DNA of 64,000 nt. It comes from Desulfobacterales bacterium (GTDB lineage: Bacteria; Desulfobacterota; Desulfobacteria; Desulfobacterales; Desulfosalsimonadaceae). The notes beneath the pieces were generated by a model. That model ran no database searches. It was not told the origin of the DNA and saw only the letters and a program-made list of their open reading frames with translations. The position numbers were made by a program, and so were the translations under genes. Positions 40,885-49,260 of the stretch are shown in pieces. The stretch spans positions 1-64,000 of the forward strand of contig JAGXKN010000008.1 in NCBI GenBank assembly GCA_018335195.1, given 5' to 3'. How positions within the stretch are numbered: position 1 is the first letter of the stretch; each line of letters begins with the position of its first letter.

Positions 40885-41868
40885 TTACCAGGGTTGTTCA
40901 ATGCGCACTTTTAAATACAGGTCGCCCCGGTTTCCTTTTCCGTCATCCCTGCCCTGCCCCTTGAGTCGCAGCACCCTGCCGTCGCGTATTCCTGCGGGTA
41001 TCCGGAGTCGATACATCCGTTTCTGGAGCCCGCGGGAGATGTTGACAAGCTTTACTGCACCGGCGGCCGCTTCATAGGGAGTTACCCGGACGGTTTCGTA
41101 CAGGTCAGGCGAATCCCCGGAGGCGGAAGGCCTGATGACCTGCAGCCGGTCGCTTTTTTTACGCCGGATGGCCCCGCGGTGGTAGCCGTCCCGGGTTTGT
41201 GCGGCAGGCAGCAGGGGTAATAATTTCAAAGCCGCCACGCCGAATGCAAAACCGCCGATATGTGCCCACCAAGCAATGCCGGTCTGCTGTGCCTGCGAAC
41301 CGGCGGCGTTTAACAGCTGCATGAAAAACCAGAGCCCCAGGAAGAAAAACGCCGGAATTTCCACAAACAACGGGATAAACAGAATCGGGATCAGGGTCAG
41401 GATCCGTGACTGCGGGTAGAGAATAAAATAGGCGCCCATGACCGCGGCAATGGCCCCGCTGGCCCCGATCACCGGCGTGGTGGAGGCCATGTTCAAAAAA
41501 AAGTGGGCCAAACCGGAGGTCAGCCCCCCGGCAATATAGAAGAGCAGAAAATAAAACGGCCCCAGGTGGTCCTCCACATTGTCGCCAAAGATATAGAGCA
41601 TCCACATGTTAAACAGCAGGTGGAAAAACCCGCCGTGAACAAACATGAAGGAAAACAGGGAAAACACCTGCTGGGGCAGCGAAAAATAGGCCGCCACATC
41701 CCCGACCGTATACCGGGCGGGCACAAGACCGTAGGTGAATATGAATCGCTGGAGATCCTGGGGGCCGTAGGAAATCTGCGCCAGGAAAACGAGTACGTTC
41801 ACGGCAATCAGGGCGTGGGTGACAAGGGGATAGTGTTTTGCCGGAACCGTGTCTCGGATCGGGATCAT
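40885..41868 (-). CDS. rhomboid-family intramembrane protease with DnaJ-type C-terminal domain
   Basis: A 327-residue protein. The N-terminal 230 residues are a rhomboid protease. They have about six membrane helices, the catalytic serine in IGASGAIAAVMGAY, a histidine in WWAHIGGFAFG, and HGGFFHLLFNMWMLYIFGDNVE in the second helix region. The C-terminal 80 residues resemble the DnaJ C-terminal substrate-binding domain: VTPYEAAAGAVKLVNI...YRLRIPAGIRDGRVLRLKGQG...GDLYLKVRI. No J-domain is present. Such a tail may present misfolded substrates to the protease. The fusion is an inference from motif similarity. It lies between lepA and nadC. Confidence 0.85.
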   Translation of the reverse strand: MIPIRDTVPAKHYPLVTHALIAVNVLVFLAQISYGPQDLQRFIFTYGLVPARYTVGDVAAYFSLPQQVFSLFSFMFVHGGFFHLLFNMWMLYIFGDNVEDHLGPFYFLLFYIAGGLTSGLAHFFLNMASTTPVIGASGAIAAVMGAYFILYPQSRILTLIPILFIPLFVEIPAFFFLGLWFFMQLLNAAGSQAQQTGIAWWAHIGGFAFGVAALKLLPLLPAAQTRDGYHRGAIRRKKSDRLQVIRPSASGDSPDLYETVRVTPYEAAAGAVKLVNISRGLQKRMYRLRIPAGIRDGRVLRLKGQGRDDGKGNRGDLYLKVRIEQPW

Positions 41869-41888
41869 GGCCGTGGCCTACAGCAATT

Positions 41889-42773
41889 TTAGGGTCCCGT
41901 GCCAGGCGCCCCCTGTTTCAGGGACGCCATGCACATGCTCAAATCCACAAATCGTGCGGCATGCGTCAAGGCGCCCGATGAGATGACATCCACGCCCAGG
42001 CTGCTCAAGCGCTCGAGCTGTTCCCGGTCCACCCGGCCGGAAACCTCCACAGCGGCCTTGCCTCCGATGATTTCAACCGCCTCGGCAATCATCTCGGGCG
42101 TCATGTTATCGAGCATAATCACATCCGCGCCTTCTGCCAGGGCGGCCTCGACCTGCTGGAGGTTTTCGGTTTCCACTTCAATGCGGATCAGGTGAGATAC
42201 CCGGCTGCGCACGCGTTGCACGGCCGAAGCAATCCCGCCGCAGGCGGCAATATGGTTGTCCTTTATCAGTACGCCGTCATACAAGCCCATCCGGTGGTTG
42301 CATGCACCACCCACCCGAACGGCGTATTTTTCCAGCGCCCGCCATCCGGGAACCGTCTTCCGGGTATCTGTCAACCGGATGGCGGATTCCGGCAGTGTGT
42401 CCACATAGGTCCGTACGTGGGTAGCAATGCCGGAGATGCGCTGGAGAAAATTCAGAGCAATGCGCTCGCCAAGAAGCAGGCTCTGCATATCGCTTTTCAG
42501 CTCAGCAACCACGCCTTGCGGGGCCACCCACGCGCCCTCCTCGACCCGGGCTTGAAACGATATGTTGCAACCGAGCTTTTCATATACCCGCCGGACCGCA
42601 TCAAGCCCGGCGATCACCAGCGGCTCGTTGGCCACGATCCGGGCCTGACCGGCAGCAAGGCCAAGGCCGAGCGGTTCGGTGGTAATGTCGCCGTGCCCGA
42701 TGTCTTCTGCAATGGCCAATTCGATTAACTGGTCCACGGCCCGGCAGAGCGGAATTTCAAAAGGATGCATCAT
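41889..42773 (-). CDS. nadC: nicotinate-nucleotide pyrophosphorylase (quinolinate phosphoribosyltransferase)
   Basis: Makes nicotinate mononucleotide from quinolinate and PRPP in NAD synthesis. The 294-residue protein has IAEDIGHGDITTEPLG, ERIALNFLQRISGIATHVRTYVD, DTRKTVPGWRALEKYAVRVGGACNHRMGLYDGVLIKDNHIAACGG, and VEVSGRVDREQLERLSSLGVDVISSGALTH. It is complete. The ATG is four bases inside the end of valS, so the two are translationally coupled. nadA and nadB are not in this window. Confidence 0.96.
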   Translation of the reverse strand: MMHPFEIPLCRAVDQLIELAIAEDIGHGDITTEPLGLGLAAGQARIVANEPLVIAGLDAVRRVYEKLGCNISFQARVEEGAWVAPQGVVAELKSDMQSLLLGERIALNFLQRISGIATHVRTYVDTLPESAIRLTDTRKTVPGWRALEKYAVRVGGACNHRMGLYDGVLIKDNHIAACGGIASAVQRVRSRVSHLIRIEVETENLQQVEAALAEGADVIMLDNMTPEMIAEAVEIIGGKAAVEVSGRVDREQLERLSSLGVDVISSGALTHAARFVDLSMCMASLKQGAPGTGP

Positions 42774-45442
42774 GACTGGTGCGATTCGATGGCTTTGATT
42801 TTTTCTCTATTGCTCCGGAGCTTTTCAAGCTTTTCCGCCTCTTCTTCGTACTGGCGCCGGACCTGCTCGACCACCGAAGCCGGGGCCTTGGACAAAAATC
42901 CCGGGTTATCCAGTTTTTTGCCCAACCCGGCCATATCCTTGTCCAGCTTGGCGATTTCCTTGTCAAGACGCTCAATTTCCTTTGAAAAATCGATTACGCC
43001 CTCGAGATAGACAGATACCGCGGCATCGGCGACAATGGCAGTGGCGCAACCGCCGGGCTTTTCCCCGGCTGTCCCAACAGTCAGGTCCTGCAGCCGGGCC
43101 AGCGTGGAGATCATGTTTCGGTGCCTTTCCACGGTTTCCCGGGTTTTGGGTTCTTCGGCCTGAACCAGCACGGACAGTGCAGTCGAGGGGGCGATATTCA
43201 TCTCCCCGCGGATGTTCCGCACGGAAGTGACAACGCCCATGATCAGTTCCATATCCGCTTCTGCTGCCGGGTCCACTGAAACCTCCGGGTATCGGGGATC
43301 TTCTCCGGCAAAGCATGCCGTCATGATCGAATCCCGGGTACCGGGCAGTTTATGCCAGATCTCCTCTGTGACAAACGGGATAAACGGGTGCAGCAGGATC
43401 AGGGTATCATGGAGCACCCGCCATAGCGCAGCCCTGGAGGCCTGCTGCGCATTGTCATCAAGATTGCCGTAAAGTGCCGGCTTGACCGCCTCCAGGTACC
43501 AGTCGCAGAATTCGTGCCATACAAACCGGTACAGGGTATTGGCCCCGTCATTGAAATGGTAGCCGTCCAGGGCCTGCCTGACCCCGTCAGTGGTTCGCTT
43601 CAGCCGGGATAAAATCCACCGGTCCGGCAAAGAAAGCTTTTCCGGGTCAAATTCGGGATGGGCCGCTGTGATGTGCATGAAGGAAAAGCGCGCGGCATTC
43701 CACAGCTTGTTAATAAAATGCCGGTAGCCCTCAATCCGCTTTTCCGAGAGTTTGATATCCCTGCCCTGGGCGGCAAACGCGGCCAGGGTGAAACGCAGGG
43801 AATCGGTGCCGTAATTTTCGATCACGTCCATGGGGTCAATCACGTTGCCATAGGACTTGCTCATCTTCTTGCCGTCTTCGTCCCGGACCAGGGCATGCAC
43901 GTAGACGTCGTAAAACGGGACCGCTTCCATGAAGTGAATGCCCATCATCATCATCCGGGCCACCCAGAAAAACAGGATGTCAAACCCGGTCACCAGCACG
44001 GAGGTGGGATAGAATATATCCAGCAGATCGGTTTTCTCCGGCCAGCCCATTGTGGAAAACGGCCAGAGCGCCGAGCTGAACCAGGTATCCAGCACGTCGG
44101 GATCCCGCACCAGTTCGTCGCTGCCGCAGTCCGGGCATTCGGCCGGATCTTCCATGGAAACGATGAGTTTTCCGCAGCCTTCGCAGGTCCAGGCCGGAAT
44201 CTGGTGGCCCCACCAGATCTGCCTGGAAATACACCAGTCCCGGATATTTTCCATCCAGTTGTAATAATCGTTGGCCCATTTTTCCGGGATGATCTGCGTG
44301 CGGGACTGCCGCACCGCCGCAACGGCCTCTCTGGCCAGTGGGCCGGTTTTTACAAACCACTGCCGTGACAGGTTCGGCTCCACCACGGTGCTGCACCGGT
44401 AGCAGTGACCCACACTGTGCTGATAATCCTCGATTTTAATCAGCAGCCCTGCTTTCTTAAGGGCTTCAATAACGGCCTCCCGGCATTCAAACCGATCCAT
44501 GCCGGCAAAATCGCCCGCCTCCGCAGTCATGTGCCCGTTGTCCGCGATCACCTTCAGACTGTCCAATCCCTTTCTCTGGCCCACCTCAAAGTCGTTGGAA
44601 TCGTGGGCCGGCGTGATTTTCAGGGCCCCGGTGCCGAAAGACATGTCAACGTATTCGTCCCGGATAATCGGTATCTCCCGGCCGGTCAACGGCAGGATCA
44701 CACGGTCAGCAGTAACGGATTTGTAGCGGTCATCATCCGGATGGACCGCCAGTGCCGTATCCCCCAGCATGGTTTCCGGGCGGGTGGTCGCCACGATCGG
44801 GCCTTCCTTGCCGCCCGGGTAAGGATAACGGATATGATACAGGTGACCGTGGTGCTCCTCGTGTTCCACCTCGATGTCGGCAAGTGCGGTCTGGCACCTG
44901 GGACACCAGTTGATAATATAGCTTCCCTGGTAAATCAGGTTTTGTTCGTAAAGTTCCACAAAGACCTTGCGCACGGCCCGGGAAAGGCCGTCATCCATGG
45001 TAAAGCGCTCCCTGCTCCAGTCGCAGGAGGCCCCCAGTGACTTGAGCTGCCGGATAATGGCACTGCCGTATTTTTCGCGCCAGTCCCATACCGCATCAAC
45101 AAACCGTTGCCTGCCCATTTGATGCCGGTCGAGGCCCTGTTCCGAGAGCTGGCGCTCCACAACGTTCTGGGTGGCAATGCCGGCATGATCGGTCCCCGGC
45201 ACCCAGAGCACGTTATCGCCCCGCAGCCGCCGGTACCGGCAGAGGATATCCTGCAGGGTGATGTTTAACGCATGTCCCATATGCAGTACGCCGGTCACAT
45301 TGGGCGGCGGGATAACGATTGAAAACGGTGTTTCGGTTTTGCTTTCCCCGGCCTCAAACAATCCCTGCGCTTCCCAGTATGCATACCAGCGCGCTTCCAC
45401 GTCCCGGGGTTGGTACCCCTTGTTCAGCGTTTCGCCCCCCAT
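42770..45442 (-). CDS. valS: valyl-tRNA synthetase
   Basis: Charges tRNA-Val. The 890-residue class I synthetase has PPPNVTGVLHMGHALNITLQD (HIGH), KKMSKSYGNVIDP (KMSKS), the editing region TTRPETMLGDTALAVHP, and zinc-type cysteines CEGCGKLIVSMEDPAECPDC. The C-terminal coiled-coil arm (IDFSKEIERLDKEIAKLDKDMAGLGKKL) is typical of ValRS. It is followed by nadC with a four-base overlap. The acidic-protein gene upstream ends in a terminator, so valS probably has its own promoter. Confidence 0.97.
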   Translation of the reverse strand: MGGETLNKGYQPRDVEARWYAYWEAQGLFEAGESKTETPFSIVIPPPNVTGVLHMGHALNITLQDILCRYRRLRGDNVLWVPGTDHAGIATQNVVERQLSEQGLDRHQMGRQRFVDAVWDWREKYGSAIIRQLKSLGASCDWSRERFTMDDGLSRAVRKVFVELYEQNLIYQGSYIINWCPRCQTALADIEVEHEEHHGHLYHIRYPYPGGKEGPIVATTRPETMLGDTALAVHPDDDRYKSVTADRVILPLTGREIPIIRDEYVDMSFGTGALKITPAHDSNDFEVGQRKGLDSLKVIADNGHMTAEAGDFAGMDRFECREAVIEALKKAGLLIKIEDYQHSVGHCYRCSTVVEPNLSRQWFVKTGPLAREAVAAVRQSRTQIIPEKWANDYYNWMENIRDWCISRQIWWGHQIPAWTCEGCGKLIVSMEDPAECPDCGSDELVRDPDVLDTWFSSALWPFSTMGWPEKTDLLDIFYPTSVLVTGFDILFFWVARMMMMGIHFMEAVPFYDVYVHALVRDEDGKKMSKSYGNVIDPMDVIENYGTDSLRFTLAAFAAQGRDIKLSEKRIEGYRHFINKLWNAARFSFMHITAAHPEFDPEKLSLPDRWILSRLKRTTDGVRQALDGYHFNDGANTLYRFVWHEFCDWYLEAVKPALYGNLDDNAQQASRAALWRVLHDTLILLHPFIPFVTEEIWHKLPGTRDSIMTACFAGEDPRYPEVSVDPAAEADMELIMGVVTSVRNIRGEMNIAPSTALSVLVQAEEPKTRETVERHRNMISTLARLQDLTVGTAGEKPGGCATAIVADAAVSVYLEGVIDFSKEIERLDKEIAKLDKDMAGLGKKLDNPGFLSKAPASVVEQVRRQYEEEAEKLEKLRSNREKIKAIESHQS

Positions 45443-45483
45443 TTATTTTCGCTCCAGAATTCTTGTTCCGCGTTTAAAATCAA

Positions 45484-45514
45484 AAAGATGGGGATTGTAA
45501 AAACCCCCATCTTT
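45484..45514 (-). terminator. terminator of the acidic-protein gene
   Basis: Minus strand: AAAGATGGGG and CCCCATCTTT (plus 45505-45514 and 45484-45493) form a 10-bp stem followed by T-rich sequence, between the acidic-protein stop at 45576 and valS. Confidence 0.75.
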
Positions 45515-45575
45515 CAAAAAATTTACAATTTTTGTCTCATTGCCAGAAAATCGGCCTGCAGATCAAGGCGCCGGT

Positions 45576-46154
45576 TTATGAGCCGGCGTTACGGTTTAAT
45601 ATCAACTCTTTGATTTTTTCAATATCCTCAAGCAGCCGCTGCTCGATCGCCTCATTAATCAGTCGTTCGATGATATTTGCATATTTTTTTTCAATCACCC
45701 GTTCCAAGGCGGCTTCCAGTTGTTCCTCGATAAAGGAGCCCCTCGGATCCTGTCCGGGTTGGGATTCCTGGCCCGCCGGTGCGCCGGTACGAGCCATGCC
45801 ACCTGCACCCGGGGCTTCATCCGGAGGAAAGTAATCGTCGAGTTCACGGGTGATATCCTCGACTTCAGATGAAAGACCTGCTTCAGGCGCTTCCAGGTCC
45901 CCGGATGTCTCGGTTCGACCGGCGTCTTCGGTCTGTCGGGGGGGGGCGTCCGGGGAAGGCATTTCCCTGTCGAGCTCAAGCTCGCTGGACTCCTCCCGAC
46001 CGTTCCGGGTGGCGCCGGAAATCCCGTTTCTGGCCTCATCGACAACCTCTTCGGTCAATTCGATGATCTCCTCATCTTCAACCGAGGTCCCAACCGCAAT
46101 GTTGGACAACTCGATGACACTTGCCTTCTGATTCTTTTTATTGTTTTCTGCCAT
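45576..46154 (-). CDS. acidic hypothetical protein with PopZ-like C-terminus
   Basis: A 192-residue protein that is very rich in Glu, Asp, Pro and Gly between residues 30 and 140, so this part is probably disordered. The last 50 residues are a predicted amphipathic helix bundle (IEEQLEAALERVIEKKYANIIERLINEAIEQRLLEDI) that resembles the C-terminal oligomerisation region of PopZ, a polar organising protein of Alphaproteobacteria. That resemblance is inferred from composition and pattern only. I chose the ATG at 46154 (MAENNKKNQKAS). The frame upstream has no family evidence. It has its own promoter and a terminator. Confidence 0.65.
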   Translation of the reverse strand: MAENNKKNQKASVIELSNIAVGTSVEDEEIIELTEEVVDEARNGISGATRNGREESSELELDREMPSPDAPPRQTEDAGRTETSGDLEAPEAGLSSEVEDITRELDDYFPPDEAPGAGGMARTGAPAGQESQPGQDPRGSFIEEQLEAALERVIEKKYANIIERLINEAIEQRLLEDIEKIKELILNRNAGS

Positions 46155-46203
46155 AAGGGATCCCCTGTTTATAAGGCTGATATGACAATAACTAAATACT
46201 AAA

Positions 46204-46232
46204 AAAATATCCGAATCCCCGTCTATTGTCAA
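46204..46232 (-). promoter_or_regulatory. promoter of the acidic-protein gene
   Basis: Minus strand: TTGACA (plus 46227-46232), a 17-bp spacer, TATTTT (plus 46204-46209). Confidence 0.6.
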
Positions 46233-46294
46233 GGAATTTGCCGCCCTGTAACTTTTTCCGGATGTGGGAATTGGCGTGCCGCCGGTAAAACGCT

Positions 46295-46322
46295 TTGCAA
46301 GCAGCCGCCCGGTTAGTATATG
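46295..46322 (+). promoter_or_regulatory. promoter of rsmE
   Basis: TTGCAA at 46295-46300, a 16-bp spacer, TATATG at 46317-46322, about 40 bases before the rsmE ATG. Confidence 0.45.
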
Positions 46323-46363
46323 ATGCAGGAACCAGTCCCTGAACTGATTTGCAGGTGGAGGCA

Positions 46364-47104
46364 ATGCGCCGATTCTATATTCATCCGGAACAACTCGACA
46401 AGGCCGAGCCCCGAATCACCGGAAAAGATATCCGGCATATCCGCGACGTGCTCCGCTTGTCGCCCGGTGACACCATCCGGCTGCTCGATGGATCCGGCCG
46501 CATGTTTGATGCGCGGATTGCGGCATTCGAGGAAAATGCCGTGCGCGTCGCCCTTTTGAATCGGGTTGAAGCACGGAACGAATCCGCACTTGAGCTTATC
46601 GTGGCCCAGGGGTTTTTAAAGGACCGGAAGATGGATGACCTGGTCCGGCAGATCACGGAACTGGGCGCAACCAGATGGATCCCGATGATCACCGAAAGAA
46701 CGGTAGCCCGGCCGGATGCAAAACGCATGGAAAAACGGATTCAGCGATGGCAGGCCATTGCCGTGGAAGCGGTCAAGCAGTGCGGCCGCAGCATGGTCCC
46801 GAAAATCGACTCCATGACGGGCTTCAAAAACGTGCTCGGACTGGCGGGAACCGTGGATCTGCCTGTGTTTTTCTGGGAACGCGCCACAGCGCCCATGGAT
46901 CAGCCCCCTGAAATTCGGCCCGCATCCGTGCTGCTGGTGCTCGGCCCGGAGGGCGGCTTCACGGAGGCTGAGGCCGGGCAGGCAAAGGCGCGCGGATTGC
47001 GCTTTGCCACGCTGGGCCCGCGCATCCTGCGGGCCGAAACCGCGGCCTTGACAACCACCGCTTTGGCCCAGTACCTTTTCGGCGACCTTCAAAAAAGTCC
47101 TTGA
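46364..47104 (+). CDS. rsmE: 16S rRNA (uracil-1498-N3)-methyltransferase
   Basis: Methylates U1498 of 16S rRNA with SAM. I chose the ATG at 46364 (MRRFYIHPEQLD), five bases after GGTGGAG, giving 246 residues. The TTG at 46349 would add five residues. It has a PUA-like N-terminal domain (GKDIRHIRDVLRLSPGDTIRLLDG) and SPOUT domain motifs KDRKMDDLVRQITELGATRWIP, AVEAVKQCGRSMVPKI, LVLGPEGGFTEAEAG and LGPRILRAETAALTT. The -35 of the tRNA-Phe promoter overlaps its stop codon. Confidence 0.95.
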   Translation: MRRFYIHPEQLDKAEPRITGKDIRHIRDVLRLSPGDTIRLLDGSGRMFDARIAAFEENAVRVALLNRVEARNESALELIVAQGFLKDRKMDDLVRQITELGATRWIPMITERTVARPDAKRMEKRIQRWQAIAVEAVKQCGRSMVPKIDSMTGFKNVLGLAGTVDLPVFFWERATAPMDQPPEIRPASVLLVLGPEGGFTEAEAGQAKARGLRFATLGPRILRAETAALTTTALAQYLFGDLQKSP

Positions 47105-47128
47105 CAGTGCAGCCGCTTTCCTTATACA
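47101..47128 (+). promoter_or_regulatory. promoter of tRNA-Phe
   Basis: TTGACA at 47101-47106 overlaps the rsmE stop codon, with a 16-bp spacer and TATACA at 47123-47128. The start of transcription would be about ten bases before the tRNA. Confidence 0.65.
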
Positions 47129-47144
47129 TCATAACAAAATTTAT

Positions 47145-47220
47145 GCCGAGGTAGCTCAGTCGGTAGAGCAGGTGACTGAAAATCCCCGTGTCGGTGGTTC
47201 AAATCCGCCCCTCGGCACCA
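47145..47220 (+). tRNA. tRNA-Phe (GAA)
   Basis: A cloverleaf with acceptor stem GCCGAGG / CCTCGGC, D-stem GCTC / GAGC, anticodon loop CTGAAAA with GAA, T-stem GGTGG / CCGCC and an encoded CCA (47218-47220). The anticodon stem GGTGA / TCCCC holds a U-C mismatch at the third pair (positions 29 and 41), which is unusual for tRNA-Phe. A promoter lies upstream and a terminator downstream. Confidence 0.93.
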
Positions 47221-47230
47221 GCGAAATCAT

Positions 47231-47269
47231 AAGAAGGCGGCCCGTAAAAGGCCGCCTTTCTTATTTCGG
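47231..47269 (+). terminator. terminator after tRNA-Phe
   Basis: AAGAAGGCGGCC and GGCCGCCTTTCTT flank a seven-base loop and are followed by ATTTC, ten bases after the encoded CCA. Confidence 0.75.
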
Positions 47270-47344
47270 ATCAGGCCCCCTTGGGATTGACGGTGAGTCG
47301 GAAATACGTTTACCCGCCTGTCCGGAACAGGGGGTGACTGCGAG

Positions 47345-47539
47345 TTACTCCTTGATCACGATCGCTCCGGGAGCGCATTCTTCGGCAGCCCGGCGGACCC
47401 GGTCTTCGAGCTCAGGCGGGACCTCATCGACAATGACCCGGCCGATAAGCTGATCATCATCATAAGCGAACACTTCCGGGCATACCTTGTTGCAGTTGCC
47501 GTCACCCATACAAAGATCATAATCGATTTGCACCTTCAT
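47345..47539 (-). CDS. single-cluster [4Fe-4S] or [3Fe-4S] ferredoxin
   Basis: A 64-residue electron carrier with four cysteines: CMGDGNCNKVCPEVF near residue 10 and CAPGAIVI near the C-terminus. The spacing Cx5Cx3C differs from two-cluster ferredoxins. It resembles Desulfovibrio-type ferredoxin I, in which the second position can be Asp. The acidic surface is typical. It lies downstream of lipA on the same strand. LipA needs low-potential electrons, so it may supply LipA, though this is an inference from position. GGAG lies eight bases before the ATG. Confidence 0.9.
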   Translation of the reverse strand: MKVQIDYDLCMGDGNCNKVCPEVFAYDDDQLIGRVIVDEVPPELEDRVRRAAEECAPGAIVIKE

Positions 47540-47615
47540 GACATCTCCTTCTTGTCAATTGATTTCGTTGTTTGCAGGCATCACAGCAAGCAAATGACTG
47601 TATAATGCGTCAAGA

Positions 47616-48521
47616 TCAGACCCGATCCCCTGAAAACATCTCCCGGGCGCGGTAGGAGCTTCTCACCATCGGACCGGATGCCACCGCGGCAAATCCTGCC
47701 GCAAGGGCGTACTGCCGCCAGCCTTCAAACATTTCCGGTGTTACGTATTCTTCAACCGGCAAATGCCGGGGTGTTGGCTGCAGATACTGCCCAATTGTAA
47801 GCATGCTGCATCCGGACGCAAGCAAATCGGAAAGTGCCTGTTCGACAGCCGCCCAGTCTTCTCCCAGGCCCATCATGATCCCGGACTTGACCGGCATATC
47901 CGGCCGGGCTGCGGCGGCCTCGGCAAGGACATTCAGGCTGCGGCGGTAGTCGGCCTCCGGCCGAACCCGGTGATAAAGCCCGGCAACAGTCTCGATATTG
48001 TGATTCAACACGTCCGGGCCGGATTCCATCACCTGCTGCAGGCAGTTGCTGCTGCCCCCGAAATCCGGCACCAGCACTTCAATTGATGCTTGCGGGAGCT
48101 GCCTTCGGATTTCCCGGATGGTTTGCACGAAACACCCTGCCCCCTGATCCGGCAGATCGTCCCGGGTAACCGAGGTGACCACCACGTGCTGAAGATCCAG
48201 TTCCCGGGCGGCGGCGGCTACCCGGACGGGCTCCTCGCGGTCCGGCGCTCCGATTGGGCCGTGGGGTACGGCACAAAACCGGCAGTTTCGCGTGCACCGC
48301 TGTCCCATGATCATGAATGTGGCGGTCCGGCGGGAAAAGCATTCCCAACGATTGGGGCATGCGGCTTCTTCGCATACCGTGCAGATCCCTTTTTGTCGCA
48401 AAAACCGCCGGGTTTGCGCGCATTGACCGCCAATCGGCAGGCGTCTTCGGAGCCAGGCCGGTTTGCGCAAATCCCGGCTGCAGTCTGTCGATCCCCGCTT
48501 TTCAGGCGGAAACTTCTGCAT
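47616..48521 (-). CDS. lipA: lipoyl synthase
   Basis: Radical SAM enzyme that inserts two sulfurs into octanoyl groups on carrier proteins. The 301-residue protein has the auxiliary-cluster cysteines CTVCEEAACPNRWEC, the radical SAM motif CTRNCRFC, DLQHVVVTSVTRDDLPDQGAGCF, and a C-terminal SSYRARE that supplies the serine ligand of the auxiliary cluster. The start (MQKFPPEKRG) lies inside the last 20 bases of lipB, indicating coupling. The gene is intact, even though the upstream glycine-cleavage genes are broken. Confidence 0.96.
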   Translation of the reverse strand: MQKFPPEKRGSTDCSRDLRKPAWLRRRLPIGGQCAQTRRFLRQKGICTVCEEAACPNRWECFSRRTATFMIMGQRCTRNCRFCAVPHGPIGAPDREEPVRVAAAARELDLQHVVVTSVTRDDLPDQGAGCFVQTIREIRRQLPQASIEVLVPDFGGSSNCLQQVMESGPDVLNHNIETVAGLYHRVRPEADYRRSLNVLAEAAAARPDMPVKSGIMMGLGEDWAAVEQALSDLLASGCSMLTIGQYLQPTPRHLPVEEYVTPEMFEGWRQYALAAGFAAVASGPMVRSSYRAREMFSGDRV

Positions 48522-49254
48522 GGCCCGTCTCCTTGAAGTATTTTTTTAAGTAAGAGGCCGAAATCGGCTCCAGACGGACGCCGAACACGCTTGAAAAATG
48601 CGCTTTGGCCGTCCGGATGACCTCGGGCATGGATACGGGGCCGCAGATTTGTCTTGCAACGGAGGTCATCTGTACCCCGGACAGGCCGCAGGGGGAAACC
48701 CAGTCAAAGGGCTCAAGATCCGGGTCCACGTTTAAAGCCAGTCCGTGAAAACTGACCTTCCGTCGTACCCGCAGGCCTACGCTGCCGATTTTTTTGCCTT
48801 GGACCCAGACCCCGCGGCCAAGGGCGTCCCTGCGGGCCGGCAGTCCCCAGTGGCAGGCAATTGCAATCATCACGGTTTCCAGGGCATGGACAAAGTCCGC
48901 GACATGCCAGTCGTTTAAGGCCAGGTCCACGATAGGATAGGCCACGAGCTGTCCCGGCCCGTGATACGTAATGCTTCCTCCCCGGTTGGTTTTAACCAGG
49001 GAAATGCCGCGGGCATTTAAAAAATCTTCCGAAACGCGCAGGTGCTCTGCCCCGCCCCGGTTGCCAAGGGTAAATACCGGCAGATGCTGGAGAATAAGCA
49101 CGATATCCCGGTTTAACTCCCGGTTTGCCCGGGCGGAAACCAGCTTCTGCTGAAGCCGCAGGGCCTGCATGTAGTCTGTTACCGGCAGCTCCAGGCAGGC
49201 CCATACAGGCTTTACGCAGGAAGGGCCTTGATGTTTGGTGCCTGTATTATTCAT
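48502..49254 (-). CDS. lipB: octanoyl-(acyl-carrier-protein)-protein octanoyltransferase
   Basis: Transfers octanoate from ACP to lipoyl domains. The 250-residue protein has RGGSITYHGPGQLVAYPI, GVWVQGKKIGSVGLRVRR (catalytic lysine) and the catalytic cysteine in WVSPCGLSGVQMTS. The C-terminal tail is longer than usual. It lies seven bases after the lpdA::gcvPB remnant and overlaps lipA, so the whole lip block was probably once part of a glycine-cleavage operon. Confidence 0.95.
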   Translation of the reverse strand: MNNTGTKHQGPSCVKPVWACLELPVTDYMQALRLQQKLVSARANRELNRDIVLILQHLPVFTLGNRGGAEHLRVSEDFLNARGISLVKTNRGGSITYHGPGQLVAYPIVDLALNDWHVADFVHALETVMIAIACHWGLPARRDALGRGVWVQGKKIGSVGLRVRRKVSFHGLALNVDPDLEPFDWVSPCGLSGVQMTSVARQICGPVSMPEVIRTAKAHFSSVFGVRLEPISASYLKKYFKETGHAEVSA

Positions 49255-49260
49255 AATTCT

